Assembly: GCA_002339165.1 (NCBI GenBank)
Contig: DDJS01000092.1
Span: forward strand, 1-15,423
Length of the DNA stretch: 15,423 nucleotides
Source of the DNA: Cellvibrionales bacterium UBA2618
GTDB taxonomy: Bacteria; Pseudomonadota; Gammaproteobacteria; Pseudomonadales; Porticoccaceae
Direction of reading: 5' to 3'
A program made the position numbers and the translations under genes. Below, one piece after another: positions 6,340 through 13,809 of the stretch; position 1 is the stretch's first letter, and every line of letters starts with the position of its first letter. The notes beneath the pieces are model-generated. The model was given only the letters and a program-made list of their open reading frames with translations. It was not told the origin of the DNA and searched no databases.

Positions 6340-7374
6340 ATGAATGCGAACAAAGAGAAAGCGCTAGAAGCTGCGCTAGGTCAAATCGAACGCCAGTTTG
6401 GTAAGGGCACCGTCATGCGCATGGGCGAGGAAAATCGTCCGGCCATACCGGCGATTTCGACCGGTTCGCTGGGTTTGGATATCGCGCTTGGGATCGGCGG
6501 TCTACCCAAGGGGCGCGTGGTCGAAATATACGGCCCTGAGTCGTCTGGTAAGACTACTCTGACGCTGCAAGTAATTGCCGAGGCGCAAAAGGCCGGTGGT
6601 ACCTGTGCGTTTATCGACGCCGAGCATGCGCTAGACCCTGGCTACGCCGAAAAACTCGGTGTGGTGGTCGACGATTTAATTGTGTCGCAGCCGGATACCG
6701 GCGAGCAGGCGCTGGAAGTGACCGATATGCTGGTCCGATCTGGTGCCGTCGATGTATTGGTGATCGATTCGGTCGCAGCACTCACACCCCGTGCCGAGAT
6801 CGAGGGTGAGATGGGCGATCATCACGTTGGCTTGCAGGCGCGGTTGATGTCGCAGGCGCTGCGAAAGCTTACCGGCAACATTAAAAGCGCTAACTGTTTG
6901 GTGATCTTTATTAACCAGATTCGCATGAAGATCGGTGTGATGTTCGGTAGTCCAGAAACTACAACCGGCGGCAACGCGCTGAAGTTTTATTCGTCGGTAC
7001 GACTCGATATACGGCGCATTGGAGCGGTCAAAGAGGGCGACGAAATTATTGGTAACGAAACCCGCGTCAAAGTGGTTAAAAATAAGGTGTCACCGCCCTT
7101 TAAACAAGCCGAATTTCAGATACTCTACGGCCGGGGTATTAACCACAACGGCGAACTTGTCGATCTTGGTGTCAAGCATGGTTTGATCGATAAATCCGGC
7201 GCTTGGTATGCCTACAAAGGTGATAAAATTGGTCAGGGCAAGGCCAATGTGTGCAAACTTTTAAATGATAATAAGCCAATGGCGGATGAGATTGAAGCCT
7301 TGATTCGCGCCAAAGAGCTCTCTGGTTTGACTCCGGAGGCCGAGAGTCCCAAGCAGGCGTTGGATGCCGAATAG
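6340..7374 (+). CDS. recA: Recombinase A
   Basis: RecA forms ATP-dependent filaments on single-stranded DNA, drives strand exchange in recombinational repair and stimulates LexA self-cleavage. The 344-residue protein starts at ATG 6340, preceded by GAGG at 6328-6331 with good spacing; an upstream in-frame ATG at 6307 would add 11 residues not typical of RecA. It begins with the usual KALEAALGQIERQFGKG. Walker A is GPESSGKTT (65-73, Lys71), followed by FIDAEHALDP and the Walker B strand VLVIDS. The FINQIRMKIGVMFGSPETT segment and the GGNALKF motif are intact, and the tail is acidic. A LexA box precedes it and a strong terminator follows, with recX downstream, as in E. coli. Confidence 0.98.
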   Translation: MNANKEKALEAALGQIERQFGKGTVMRMGEENRPAIPAISTGSLGLDIALGIGGLPKGRVVEIYGPESSGKTTLTLQVIAEAQKAGGTCAFIDAEHALDPGYAEKLGVVVDDLIVSQPDTGEQALEVTDMLVRSGAVDVLVIDSVAALTPRAEIEGEMGDHHVGLQARLMSQALRKLTGNIKSANCLVIFINQIRMKIGVMFGSPETTTGGNALKFYSSVRLDIRRIGAVKEGDEIIGNETRVKVVKNKVSPPFKQAEFQILYGRGINHNGELVDLGVKHGLIDKSGAWYAYKGDKIGQGKANVCKLLNDNKPMADEIEALIRAKELSGLTPEAESPKQALDAE

Positions 7375-7410
7375 CGCCATGGCTTTGCCGTTAGAAAAAA
7401 GAAGAAAAAC

Positions 7411-7441
7411 AAAAAAAAGCGCTCACTGGGCGCTTTTTTTT
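7411..7441 (+). terminator. Intrinsic terminator after recA
   Basis: The hairpin AGCGCTC-ACT-GGGCGCT (7418-7434, with one internal G-T pair) is followed by a run of eight T at 7434-7441. A run of A before the stem can extend the pairing. It lies 43 bp after the recA stop and about 70 bp before recX. In E. coli a terminator in the same place limits recX expression to readthrough from recA. Confidence 0.9.
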
Positions 7442-7511
7442 GGTTATGATTTCCGGCGCTATGTCGTAGTTGGCGGCTCACCGATGGGTTATTTCCCCGA
7501 TGAGGTTGACC

Positions 7512-7979
7512 ATGGATGATGCTCCCATAGTTTCGGCGGCCAAAATTCGTTCGGCAGCACTTGATATCCTCACCGGTCGCGAATATTCACGCCACGAATT
7601 AGCGAAAAAGCTACAGCGCAAGTTTGACGCCCACAGCAGCATAGACGCGGTGCTAGATGGTCTTGTCGCCGATCAATTGCAATGCGACCGTCGCTATACT
7701 GAGGCGTTTATCCGCTCGCGTAGGATGCGCGGTCAGGGGCCATTGCGGATCGCATCAGATATTCGTCAAAAGGGTATCAATAAAGAATTACTGTCGTCGG
7801 TGTTGGCGGAAATGGAAATCGACTGGTTTAGCGTTGTTGCCGAGGTGAATCGTCGTAAATATGGCCTAGAGCGCCCACAAGATCCAGCCGAAAAAGCCAA
7901 GCGCGTGCGCTTTTTACAGTCGCGCGGTTTTAATTTAGGGCATGTTGTCGCCGCGGTGGACGGTTTTGACGACGTTTAA
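7512..7979 (+). CDS. recX: RecA regulatory protein RecX
   Basis: RecX binds RecA filaments and modulates, usually restrains, their growth and activity. The 155-residue product has the all-helical RecX pattern: REYSRHELAKKL near residues 23-34, then RYTEAFIRSRRMRGQGPLRI, then IRQKGI, with a final FLQSRGFNLGHV. E. coli RecX is 166 residues. I chose ATG 7512 because GAGG at 7502-7505 lies about 6 bases before it; upstream in-frame starts at 7470 (TTG) and 7500 (ATG) would add unmatched residues. It follows recA behind a terminator, so expression probably depends partly on SOS-induced readthrough. Its stop is 10 bp from the stop of the convergent hydrolase gene. Confidence 0.94.
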   Translation: MDDAPIVSAAKIRSAALDILTGREYSRHELAKKLQRKFDAHSSIDAVLDGLVADQLQCDRRYTEAFIRSRRMRGQGPLRIASDIRQKGINKELLSSVLAEMEIDWFSVVAEVNRRKYGLERPQDPAEKAKRVRFLQSRGFNLGHVVAAVDGFDDV

Positions 7980-7989
7980 TGCAAGGTGC

Positions 7990-9015
7990 TTAAACAGCCT
8001 GATTGGCCGTGCGATAACCGTTAAAGATATCTACTAAGCGCGCCTCGATCCAGCTTTCAGCCGATAAGTTTTGGATGAACCCACAGTGACCGCCGTGCGA
8101 CTGCACATCGATGGTTAACTGTTGTGGCGCGTTAATCTTGGTGATGTCCTCGCTCGGTACGACTGGGTCGTCGGCCGCGGCGATTAGATAGGCGGGCAGG
8201 TCGAGTGCAGCGAGTCGATCCCCGGTGATGCCATAGGCTGTAAAGTACGCCGTCGGATTAGGGAACGGCGTGAACTTTGGTATAAACGTCGCGTTGATTT
8301 GATCGAGCGTTCGCGCTGCGGAGAGCTCGTCGATAGAGCCGTGTTCCGGGAAATAATGCAATTTTTTGCGTAGCGATCGAGTCCAACGGCGTAAAAAGTA
8401 TCGCCGATAAATAAACAAGGTTTTGTTAATAGTAAGCATCGCATTTACCGGGTCAACGGGTGGAGATATTGCCACTACGGCGTCGAGGCCCAGCGCTCGA
8501 CCGTGATCTGCTGCGATGCGCAGGGTGAAGTTACCACCGAGCGAGAAGCCAGCCATAAATACCTGCTCGTAGCGATGCATTTGTAAAAAGCTCTCGATTA
8601 CGTCGGCGACCTCTTGGGTCATGGTGGAATTAAAAAAATCTCGGTTGAGGTGATGGCTATCGCCATGATCTCTGAGGTTAAGGCGCAATACGTCAAAGCT
8701 GTGGTCGAGTAAATATTTGGCAGTGGTGACCTGATAGGCCGAGTTACTCGACCCTTCCCATCCGTGCAACAAAATCACAACAGCGCGACAATGCGCGTGA
8801 CTACGATCGTGGTCAGCCAGTAATCGAGTGCCATCTTTAGCGGTCAGAATTAAACGCTCTGAGTCGAGTGATGCGAGTAGCTGAGCGGCGCGAATTTTTC
8901 GCGGACCAAGGCTATTCATGATACTCTGAACGTGTCGGTTTTTGAGGTATATGGGCGGCGAAAATGTGGCTTTTTGAAGCATTTTTAGCGTTTTTTTGCG
9001 AAGGTTGTGTACCAT
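7990..9015 (-). CDS. yheT: YheT-type alpha/beta hydrolase
   Basis: This 341-residue serine hydrolase resembles the YheT/COG0429 family, whose substrates are poorly known (esterase or lipase activity is assumed). The chain starts with KNRHVQSIMNSL, like the family's 'CHLQTM' segment. The oxyanion-region motif is LLHGWEGSSNSAY. The nucleophile elbow GFSLGGN carries Ser158, the acid is within AADDPVVP (about Asp282-283), and the base is His310 in SHGGHCGF. No signal peptide is seen. ATG 9015 is chosen because AGGA lies about 11 bases upstream; ATG 9060 would add 15 residues and overlap the divergent gene, and ATG 8982 is also possible. It converges with recX and diverges from the DUF6491-like gene. 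Confidence 0.88.
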   Translation of the reverse strand: MVHNLRKKTLKMLQKATFSPPIYLKNRHVQSIMNSLGPRKIRAAQLLASLDSERLILTAKDGTRLLADHDRSHAHCRAVVILLHGWEGSSNSAYQVTTAKYLLDHSFDVLRLNLRDHGDSHHLNRDFFNSTMTQEVADVIESFLQMHRYEQVFMAGFSLGGNFTLRIAADHGRALGLDAVVAISPPVDPVNAMLTINKTLFIYRRYFLRRWTRSLRKKLHYFPEHGSIDELSAARTLDQINATFIPKFTPFPNPTAYFTAYGITGDRLAALDLPAYLIAAADDPVVPSEDITKINAPQQLTIDVQSHGGHCGFIQNLSAESWIEARLVDIFNGYRTANQAV

Positions 9016-9041
9016 ACTGTAAGGTTTCCTGAGGTGCAAAT

Positions 9042-9560
9042 ATGTCTGATATAAGCGCATGGATTGCGCGATACGGCGTCAGCCAAAAGCCACGTGTTGG
9101 GCGCAGCGGCTTGACGCCATTGGCGCAGGATGGATGGCGCGGCTCGCGCAGTGGGAGTTTGGTTGTTTTTTTGCTGTTATGCACGACGTCAGCGAACGCA
9201 TGGAGCGGCGACAGGCTTGAGCCGACGCCCAATAGTGCTCTGATTGAAAAGCTGCGGGCGCTGGATGGACACCGTTCGGGCAATTATGGCATCCGCAACA
9301 ACTGCATTAAAGCCGATAGAATTCGCAGTATTCAATTCGAGGATGATCAGACGGCGATTGTCGATATGGGTCGACGACGCAAGGTTATCTTGACGCTGCG
9401 TCGGGAGTGCCGAGGGATCTCGAAACAGGGGTATATCCAGACAACCAGAGGGAATAGGTTGTGCGCCAAATTCGACCGCTTTGAGGTTTTGCAAACCGGA
9501 ATGCAATGTGAAATTGAATCCTTGCAACCCTATGTGAGATTAAATAATGAAGAACGTTAA
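9042..9560 (+). CDS. DUF6491-like exported small protein
   Basis: This 172-residue protein has an unknown function. A hydrophobic stretch (about residues 39-50, SLVVFLLLCTTS) followed by ANA looks like a signal peptide cleaved after residue 53, predicting a periplasmic mature form of about 120 residues. The mature part has four cysteines (88, 123, 141, 156) in the spacing of the DUF6491 family: C-IKADRI, a beta segment around VDMG, C-RGI, RLC and a final C. They could form two disulfides. The 36-residue stretch before the hydrophobic core is unusually long, but GAGGTG at 9031-9036 supports ATG 9042. It overlaps the M23 peptidase gene by 14 bp, so translation is probably coupled. Confidence 0.72.
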   Translation: MSDISAWIARYGVSQKPRVGRSGLTPLAQDGWRGSRSGSLVVFLLLCTTSANAWSGDRLEPTPNSALIEKLRALDGHRSGNYGIRNNCIKADRIRSIQFEDDQTAIVDMGRRRKVILTLRRECRGISKQGYIQTTRGNRLCAKFDRFEVLQTGMQCEIESLQPYVRLNNEER

Positions 9561-10440
9561 CCAACCGGTATTCGGACTATTTGGTGTGTTTTCGGGGCTG
9601 CGATCTGCCGTTGTGTCACCGCTGCTTTTTATGGCCGCGCTTTTTTTTTCCGGCACCGCCGTTGCAACCGACAACCTTGCCATCACTTGGCAGGGCAGTT
9701 GGCAGCAGGGTGGCCTATTGCTTGGTCGGGTGCCGCAAGAGTATCGCGTGCGTTACGGCGGGGTCGACTTGCCGATCACATCCACCGGCGAATTCCTACT
9801 TGGGTTACCGCGGGATGCCGAAAAGCAGATAGTGCTGGAGGTTGTCGCCCCTGGGAAAGCACCGACTACGCTAAATTTTGACGTCGCCACGCGTAGTTAT
9901 GATATTCAACGCATCGAGGGTGTTCCCAGCGATCGCGTTATTCCTCCGGAGTCAGTATTAGCGAGAATCCGCAGTGAGGCCGGTGAAGTCGTCCGCGCTC
10001 GTTCACTGCGGGATAAAAGCGCAGTTTTTTTAGCCGGCTTTAAGCCGCCTATGCAGCGTCCCTTGACCGGCGTGTATGGTAGTCAGCGGGTGTATAACGG
10101 TGTGCCCAAAAATCCGCACTATGGGGTCGACTACGCAGCGCCGACGGGTGCCAAAGTGTTGGCGCCTGCGTCTGGCGTGGTCACGCTTGCGCACGACGAT
10201 ATGTTCTATTCGGGCGGTACGCTGATCGTAGACCACGGTCATGGTCTGAGTTCAAGTTTTCTGCATTTGAGCAAGATCTTGGTAGCGCAGGGCGATGCGA
10301 TAACCCGTGGCCAAGAGATAGCCGAGGTCGGCGCGAGCGGTCGGGCTACTGGCCCTCACCTCGACTGGCGGATGAACTTACGCGATGTGCGCATTGACCC
10401 CCTGTTGGTGCTTCAGGCTTTACCCGCGCTAGACGAGTAA
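9547..10440 (+). CDS. M23-family (LytM/LysM-type) metallopeptidase, exported
   Basis: This 297-residue protein probably acts on peptidoglycan in the periplasm. A signal sequence ends near residue 40 (ALFFSGTAVA). An N-terminal beta-rich region (about 45-115) holds FDVATRSYDIQRIEGVP, a segment seen in gammaproteobacterial M23 proteins. The LytM domain (about 165-290) has HYGVDY (His191 and Asp195, zinc ligands), PASGVVTLA, DHGHGLSSSFLHLS with His240, and a final GPHLDW. In LytM the last motif is HxH; here it is His271-x-Asp273, replacing a zinc-binding His with Asp. The enzyme may still bind metal or may be a regulator. It overlaps the preceding gene by 14 bp. Confidence 0.9.
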   Translation: MKNVNQPVFGLFGVFSGLRSAVVSPLLFMAALFFSGTAVATDNLAITWQGSWQQGGLLLGRVPQEYRVRYGGVDLPITSTGEFLLGLPRDAEKQIVLEVVAPGKAPTTLNFDVATRSYDIQRIEGVPSDRVIPPESVLARIRSEAGEVVRARSLRDKSAVFLAGFKPPMQRPLTGVYGSQRVYNGVPKNPHYGVDYAAPTGAKVLAPASGVVTLAHDDMFYSGGTLIVDHGHGLSSSFLHLSKILVAQGDAITRGQEIAEVGASGRATGPHLDWRMNLRDVRIDPLLVLQALPALDE

Positions 10441-10523
10441 ATAGGCTCACTCACTAGGCCAGTGGACGTAGCGATCCACGGCGATTTTCATTACACTATA
10501 GAGCTGCCCACAAAGTGAACATC

Positions 10524-10727
10524 ATGGACAAAAAATTACTCAGCATTTTGGTCTGCCCACTCACTAAAGCGCCACTGGTCTATGACAAGGCAAATCAGGA
10601 GCTGGTGTGTGCCGCCAGCGGCCTGGCCTATCCAGTGCGCGATGGCATCCCGGTGATGCTTGAGTCCGAGGCAAGGTTGATGACCGCAGACGAAAAATTA
10701 AACAGGGTGTCGCCGGATGCTCGATAG
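10524..10727 (+). CDS. ycaR: Trm112/YcaR-like small protein
   Basis: This 67-residue protein matches the YcaR/Trm112-type family (E. coli YcaR, 60 residues). It contains LLSILVCPLTKAPL, QELVC, LAYPVRDGIPVML and an EARLMTADE tail. In YcaR the first motif is CPxC; here the second Cys is Thr, leaving Cys11 and the ELVC cysteine, so zinc binding is doubtful. Eukaryotic Trm112 is a methyltransferase partner; the bacterial role is unclear. ATG 10524 fits the family start better than the GTG at 10515. No strong ribosome site is seen. The HinT gene follows after 35 bp on the same strand. Confidence 0.87.
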   Translation: MDKKLLSILVCPLTKAPLVYDKANQELVCAASGLAYPVRDGIPVMLESEARLMTADEKLNRVSPDAR

Positions 10728-10762
10728 AGCGGCGTGGCGAAAAATAACCGGAGAATTAGCCC

Positions 10763-11122
10763 ATGAGTGATGCCCAAGTCAGTCTTTTTACGCGAATTAT
10801 TAACCGCGAAATTCCGGCAGATATTGTGTATGAAGACGATCAATGCATCGTCATTAATGACATTGCACCTCAGGCGCCAGTACACATGTTGGTGATTCCG
10901 CGCAAACCGTTAGCCATGCTGGTCGATGCTGAGCCGGATGACAAAATGGTCATGGGGCATTTACTCTGGGTCGCCGGCGAGGTTGCGCGTTTGCGCGGTG
11001 TGGACGAGGCTTTTCGTCTGGTGATTAACAATGGCGCCGGTGCAGGACAGACGGTCTTTCATCTGCACTTTCATGTGCTCGGTAATACGCAGTTTGATGA
11101 AACAAATCTAGCTACCTTTTAA
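10763..11122 (+). CDS. hinT: HIT-family purine nucleoside phosphoramidase (HinT-like)
   Basis: This 119-residue protein has the same length as E. coli HinT and matches it throughout. The histidine triad is FHLHFHVLG with His100, His102 and His104; His41 lies in the APVHMLVIP strand. The N-terminus (SLFTRIINREIPADIVYEDD) is typical of HinT. These enzymes hydrolyse AMP-linked phosphoramidates, including aminoacyl-adenylates. It stands 33 bp before alaS, whose product makes alanyl-adenylate. ATG 10763 is supported by GGAG at 10750-10753. Confidence 0.94.
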   Translation: MSDAQVSLFTRIINREIPADIVYEDDQCIVINDIAPQAPVHMLVIPRKPLAMLVDAEPDDKMVMGHLLWVAGEVARLRGVDEAFRLVINNGAGAGQTVFHLHFHVLGNTQFDETNLATF

Positions 11123-11155
11123 CTCGAGCGTTGAGCTCACCAACTGGAACACATC

Positions 11156-13753
11156 ATGAAGAGTGCTGATATTCGCAGTGCGTTTTTGGAGTATTTTGCC
11201 GGTCAACAACACCGTATCGTCGACAGCAGTAGTCTGGTGCCGGGCAACGATCCGACCCTGCTGTTCACCAACGCGGGGATGGTGCAGTTTAAAGATGTGT
11301 TTTTGGGCGCTGAGCAACGTGATTATCGCCGCGCGGTTTCCTCGCAGCGCTGCGTAAGAGCCGGAGGTAAGCACAATGACCTAGAAAATGTTGGCTACAC
11401 AGCGCGTCACCACACGTTTTTTGAAATGCTCGGCAACTTCAGTTTTGGCGATTATTTCAAGCGAGATGCGATTCGCTTTGGTTGGGCATTTTTAACCGAG
11501 GTGCTGGGGTTGCCGAAGGAGCGGCTCTGGGTGACGGTTCACATCAGCGATGATGAGGCGGCGGCTATTTGGGTGGACGAGATTGGTATAGATCCGGCGC
11601 GTTTGTCGCGGCTGGACGAAGACAACTTTTGGCAGATGGGTGACACTGGGCCCTGCGGGCCTTGCACCGAAATATTTTGGGATCATGGTGATGATATTCC
11701 CGGCGGCCCCCCGGGGAGTGAAGACGATGATCTCGATCGCTACATCGAGATTTGGAATCTGGTGTTTATGCAGTATGAACGGGATGCAAACGGCAGTATG
11801 ACGCCGCTTCCAAAGCCGTCGATTGATACCGGTATGGGGCTCGAGCGAATCGCCGCGGTAATGCAGGGCGTTCACAACAATTACGATATTGATCTCTTTC
11901 AACATCTGATCGCGGCGGCGGCGCGCATCATCGGTTGTGCCGACCTGCAGGAAAATTCGCTCAAAGTGGTTGCCGATCATATTCGATCCTGCGCCTTTTT
12001 GGTGGTCGATGGCGTTTTACCGGCTAACGAAGGTCGCGGTTATGTACTGCGTCGGATTCTGCGGCGAGCGTTGCGTCACGGGCATAGCCTGGGTGCTAAG
12101 GGGTTATTTTTTTACCGCTTGATTCCAGCTCTGGCCGAAGTAATGGGCGATGCCTACCCAGAACTTAGAGCACGGCAGGACGAATTGTCGTCCGTGATTC
12201 GCGCCGAGGAAGAACAGTTCGCGCGTACCTTGGACAAGGGGATGGGTGTGCTGGAGAGCGCACTGACTGACCTCTCAGGCGATACGCTGCCGGGTGAATT
12301 GATTTTTCAGCTCTACGATACCTATGGCTTTCCCACCGACCTGACCAACGACATTGCTCGCGAGCGCGGTCTTGCGATGGATATGGATGGCTATCAGCAA
12401 TGCATGCAGCAGCAGCGGGATAGAGCGCGCGCGGCCAGTCAATTTGGCAGCGATGATATCGCTAGCATTCGCGTCGAGGGACGCACTGATTTTATCGGTT
12501 ATCAGGTCCTCGCGGGGGATGGCGAAGTGCTTGCCCTGTATACCGCCGGCAATGCCATAGAGCGTGTTGAAGAGGGCTGTGAGATAATCGTGGTGCTTGA
12601 TCAGTCGCCGTTTTATGCCGAGTCGGGCGGTCAGGTGGGCGATCGCGGACGCCTGACGGCGGAGAACGCCGAAATCGAGGTTTATAACTGTAAAAAGGCC
12701 GGCGATCACCACTTGCATTTTGCCCGGGTTATTTCGGGTCATCTGGCGGTGGGTGAGCGCGTTGCCGCATCGGTGGACGCTACATCGAGGGCTGCTACCT
12801 GCAGTAACCATTCGGCCACCCATTTATTGCACGCCGCGTTGCAAGAAGTGCTCGGCGAGCACGTCCATCAACGAGGGTCGCTGGTCGACAGCCAGCGTCT
12901 GCGGTTTGATTTTTCGCATGCCGAGTCGGTGACCAGTGATCAATTGCGCGCGGTCGAGCGCAGTATGAACGCCTATATCTTCGCCAACACTGTGGTCGAA
13001 ACCGATGAAATGGCGATGGAGCAGGCCCAAGATCTCGGTGCTATGGCGCTGTTCGGCGAAAAGTACGGCGATGTGGTACGGGTGGTGCGGATTGGCGGGG
13101 AGTACTCGTTGGAACTTTGCGGCGGTACCCACGTGCAGCGTACCGGCGAAATTGGCACCGTGCGTATCCTCGCTGAGTCTAGTGTAGCCTCTGGGGTGCG
13201 GCGGGTCGAAGCGGTCAGTGGCGATAGGGCTCTGGCGTATGCCCATCGCGCCGAGGTGATTCTGGAGGATGCAGCCGGGGCATTGCGGGCCTCAAGGGAT
13301 ACTGTTGGCGAGCGAGTGCGCTCGCTGGTGGATGAAAATAAACGGCTACACAGAGATATTCAAGCGCTACAAACTAAGCTAGCGGATGCGTCGGGAAGCG
13401 ACTTAATGGCCAATCTGCGCGAGATTAATGGTGTCTCAGTGCTGGTCTCACTGATCGAAGGCGCCAATGCTAAGGCGCTGCGAGGCGTGGCCGATCAGGT
13501 ACGTTCAAAGATAGAGCGGGGCGTGTTCGTGCTGGCTGCTATAGAGGGTGACAGGGCGGCGTTGGTGGCAGGCGTGACACGCAACCTCACGGAGACGATC
13601 AAGGCCGGTGATCTGTTTAAACACATTGCCGACCAAACCGACGGCAAGGGCGGCGGGCGGCCAGATATGGCGCAGGGATCGGTCGGCGATGTCGTCGCAC
13701 TGCCTGCGGCCTTGGAGTCGGTGCACGGTTGGATTGCGCAGCGGTTGACGTAA
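11156..13753 (+). CDS. alaS: Alanyl-tRNA synthetase
   Basis: This 865-residue class II synthetase charges tRNA-Ala and edits mischarged Ser and Gly; E. coli AlaRS is 876 residues. The aminoacylation core starts at SSSLVPGNDPTLLFTNAGM and includes HTFFEMLGNFSFGDYFK, GDTGPCGPCTEIFWD and IDTGMGLERIA. The editing domain has HSATH (His552, His556) and CGGTH (Cys655, His659), the four residues that match E. coli's metal site (564, 568, 666, 670). A coiled linker (about 705-740) leads to the DHHA1-like C-Ala domain with DGKGGGRPDMAQGS. ATG 11156 has GGAA about 8 bases upstream. The csrA-lysC-alaS cluster is common in Pseudomonas; E. coli has alaS-csrA without lysC. Confidence 0.98.
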   Translation: MKSADIRSAFLEYFAGQQHRIVDSSSLVPGNDPTLLFTNAGMVQFKDVFLGAEQRDYRRAVSSQRCVRAGGKHNDLENVGYTARHHTFFEMLGNFSFGDYFKRDAIRFGWAFLTEVLGLPKERLWVTVHISDDEAAAIWVDEIGIDPARLSRLDEDNFWQMGDTGPCGPCTEIFWDHGDDIPGGPPGSEDDDLDRYIEIWNLVFMQYERDANGSMTPLPKPSIDTGMGLERIAAVMQGVHNNYDIDLFQHLIAAAARIIGCADLQENSLKVVADHIRSCAFLVVDGVLPANEGRGYVLRRILRRALRHGHSLGAKGLFFYRLIPALAEVMGDAYPELRARQDELSSVIRAEEEQFARTLDKGMGVLESALTDLSGDTLPGELIFQLYDTYGFPTDLTNDIARERGLAMDMDGYQQCMQQQRDRARAASQFGSDDIASIRVEGRTDFIGYQVLAGDGEVLALYTAGNAIERVEEGCEIIVVLDQSPFYAESGGQVGDRGRLTAENAEIEVYNCKKAGDHHLHFARVISGHLAVGERVAASVDATSRAATCSNHSATHLLHAALQEVLGEHVHQRGSLVDSQRLRFDFSHAESVTSDQLRAVERSMNAYIFANTVVETDEMAMEQAQDLGAMALFGEKYGDVVRVVRIGGEYSLELCGGTHVQRTGEIGTVRILAESSVASGVRRVEAVSGDRALAYAHRAEVILEDAAGALRASRDTVGERVRSLVDENKRLHRDIQALQTKLADASGSDLMANLREINGVSVLVSLIEGANAKALRGVADQVRSKIERGVFVLAAIEGDRAALVAGVTRNLTETIKAGDLFKHIADQTDGKGGGRPDMAQGSVGDVVALPAALESVHGWIAQRLT

Positions 13754-13765
13754 CTTAAAGGGTTT

Positions 13766-13794
13766 TTGACACTCGATAGATTGATAACTAACGA
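13766..13794 (+). promoter_or_regulatory. Possible promoter for lysC
   Basis: A perfect -35 hexamer TTGACA lies at 13766-13771, in the 56-bp gap between alaS and lysC. The -10 at 17-bp spacing (13789-13794, TAACGA) is poor, so this may be a weak or chance match. If real, lysC has a start of its own in addition to readthrough from alaS. Confidence 0.3.
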
Positions 13795-13809
13795 CACATA
13801 CGGAACAAC

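Noticed and set aside
9179..9184. Lipoprotein reading of the DUF6491-like protein (Cys47 in LLLC)
   Set aside because: A lipobox needs Gly, Ala or Ser before the Cys; here it is Leu, and ANA six residues later fits signal peptidase I.
10462..10479. GTGGA/TCCAC inverted repeat after the M23 gene, considered as a terminator
   Set aside because: The stem is only 5 bp with an 8-base loop, and no continuous T-run follows.
11492..11980. 162-residue minus-strand frame inside alaS
   Set aside because: Same reason: antisense to the catalytic domain, no motif or ribosome site.
12275..12823. 182-residue minus-strand frame inside alaS
   Set aside because: It is opposite conserved AlaRS domains; long antisense frames are frequent in GC-rich genes.
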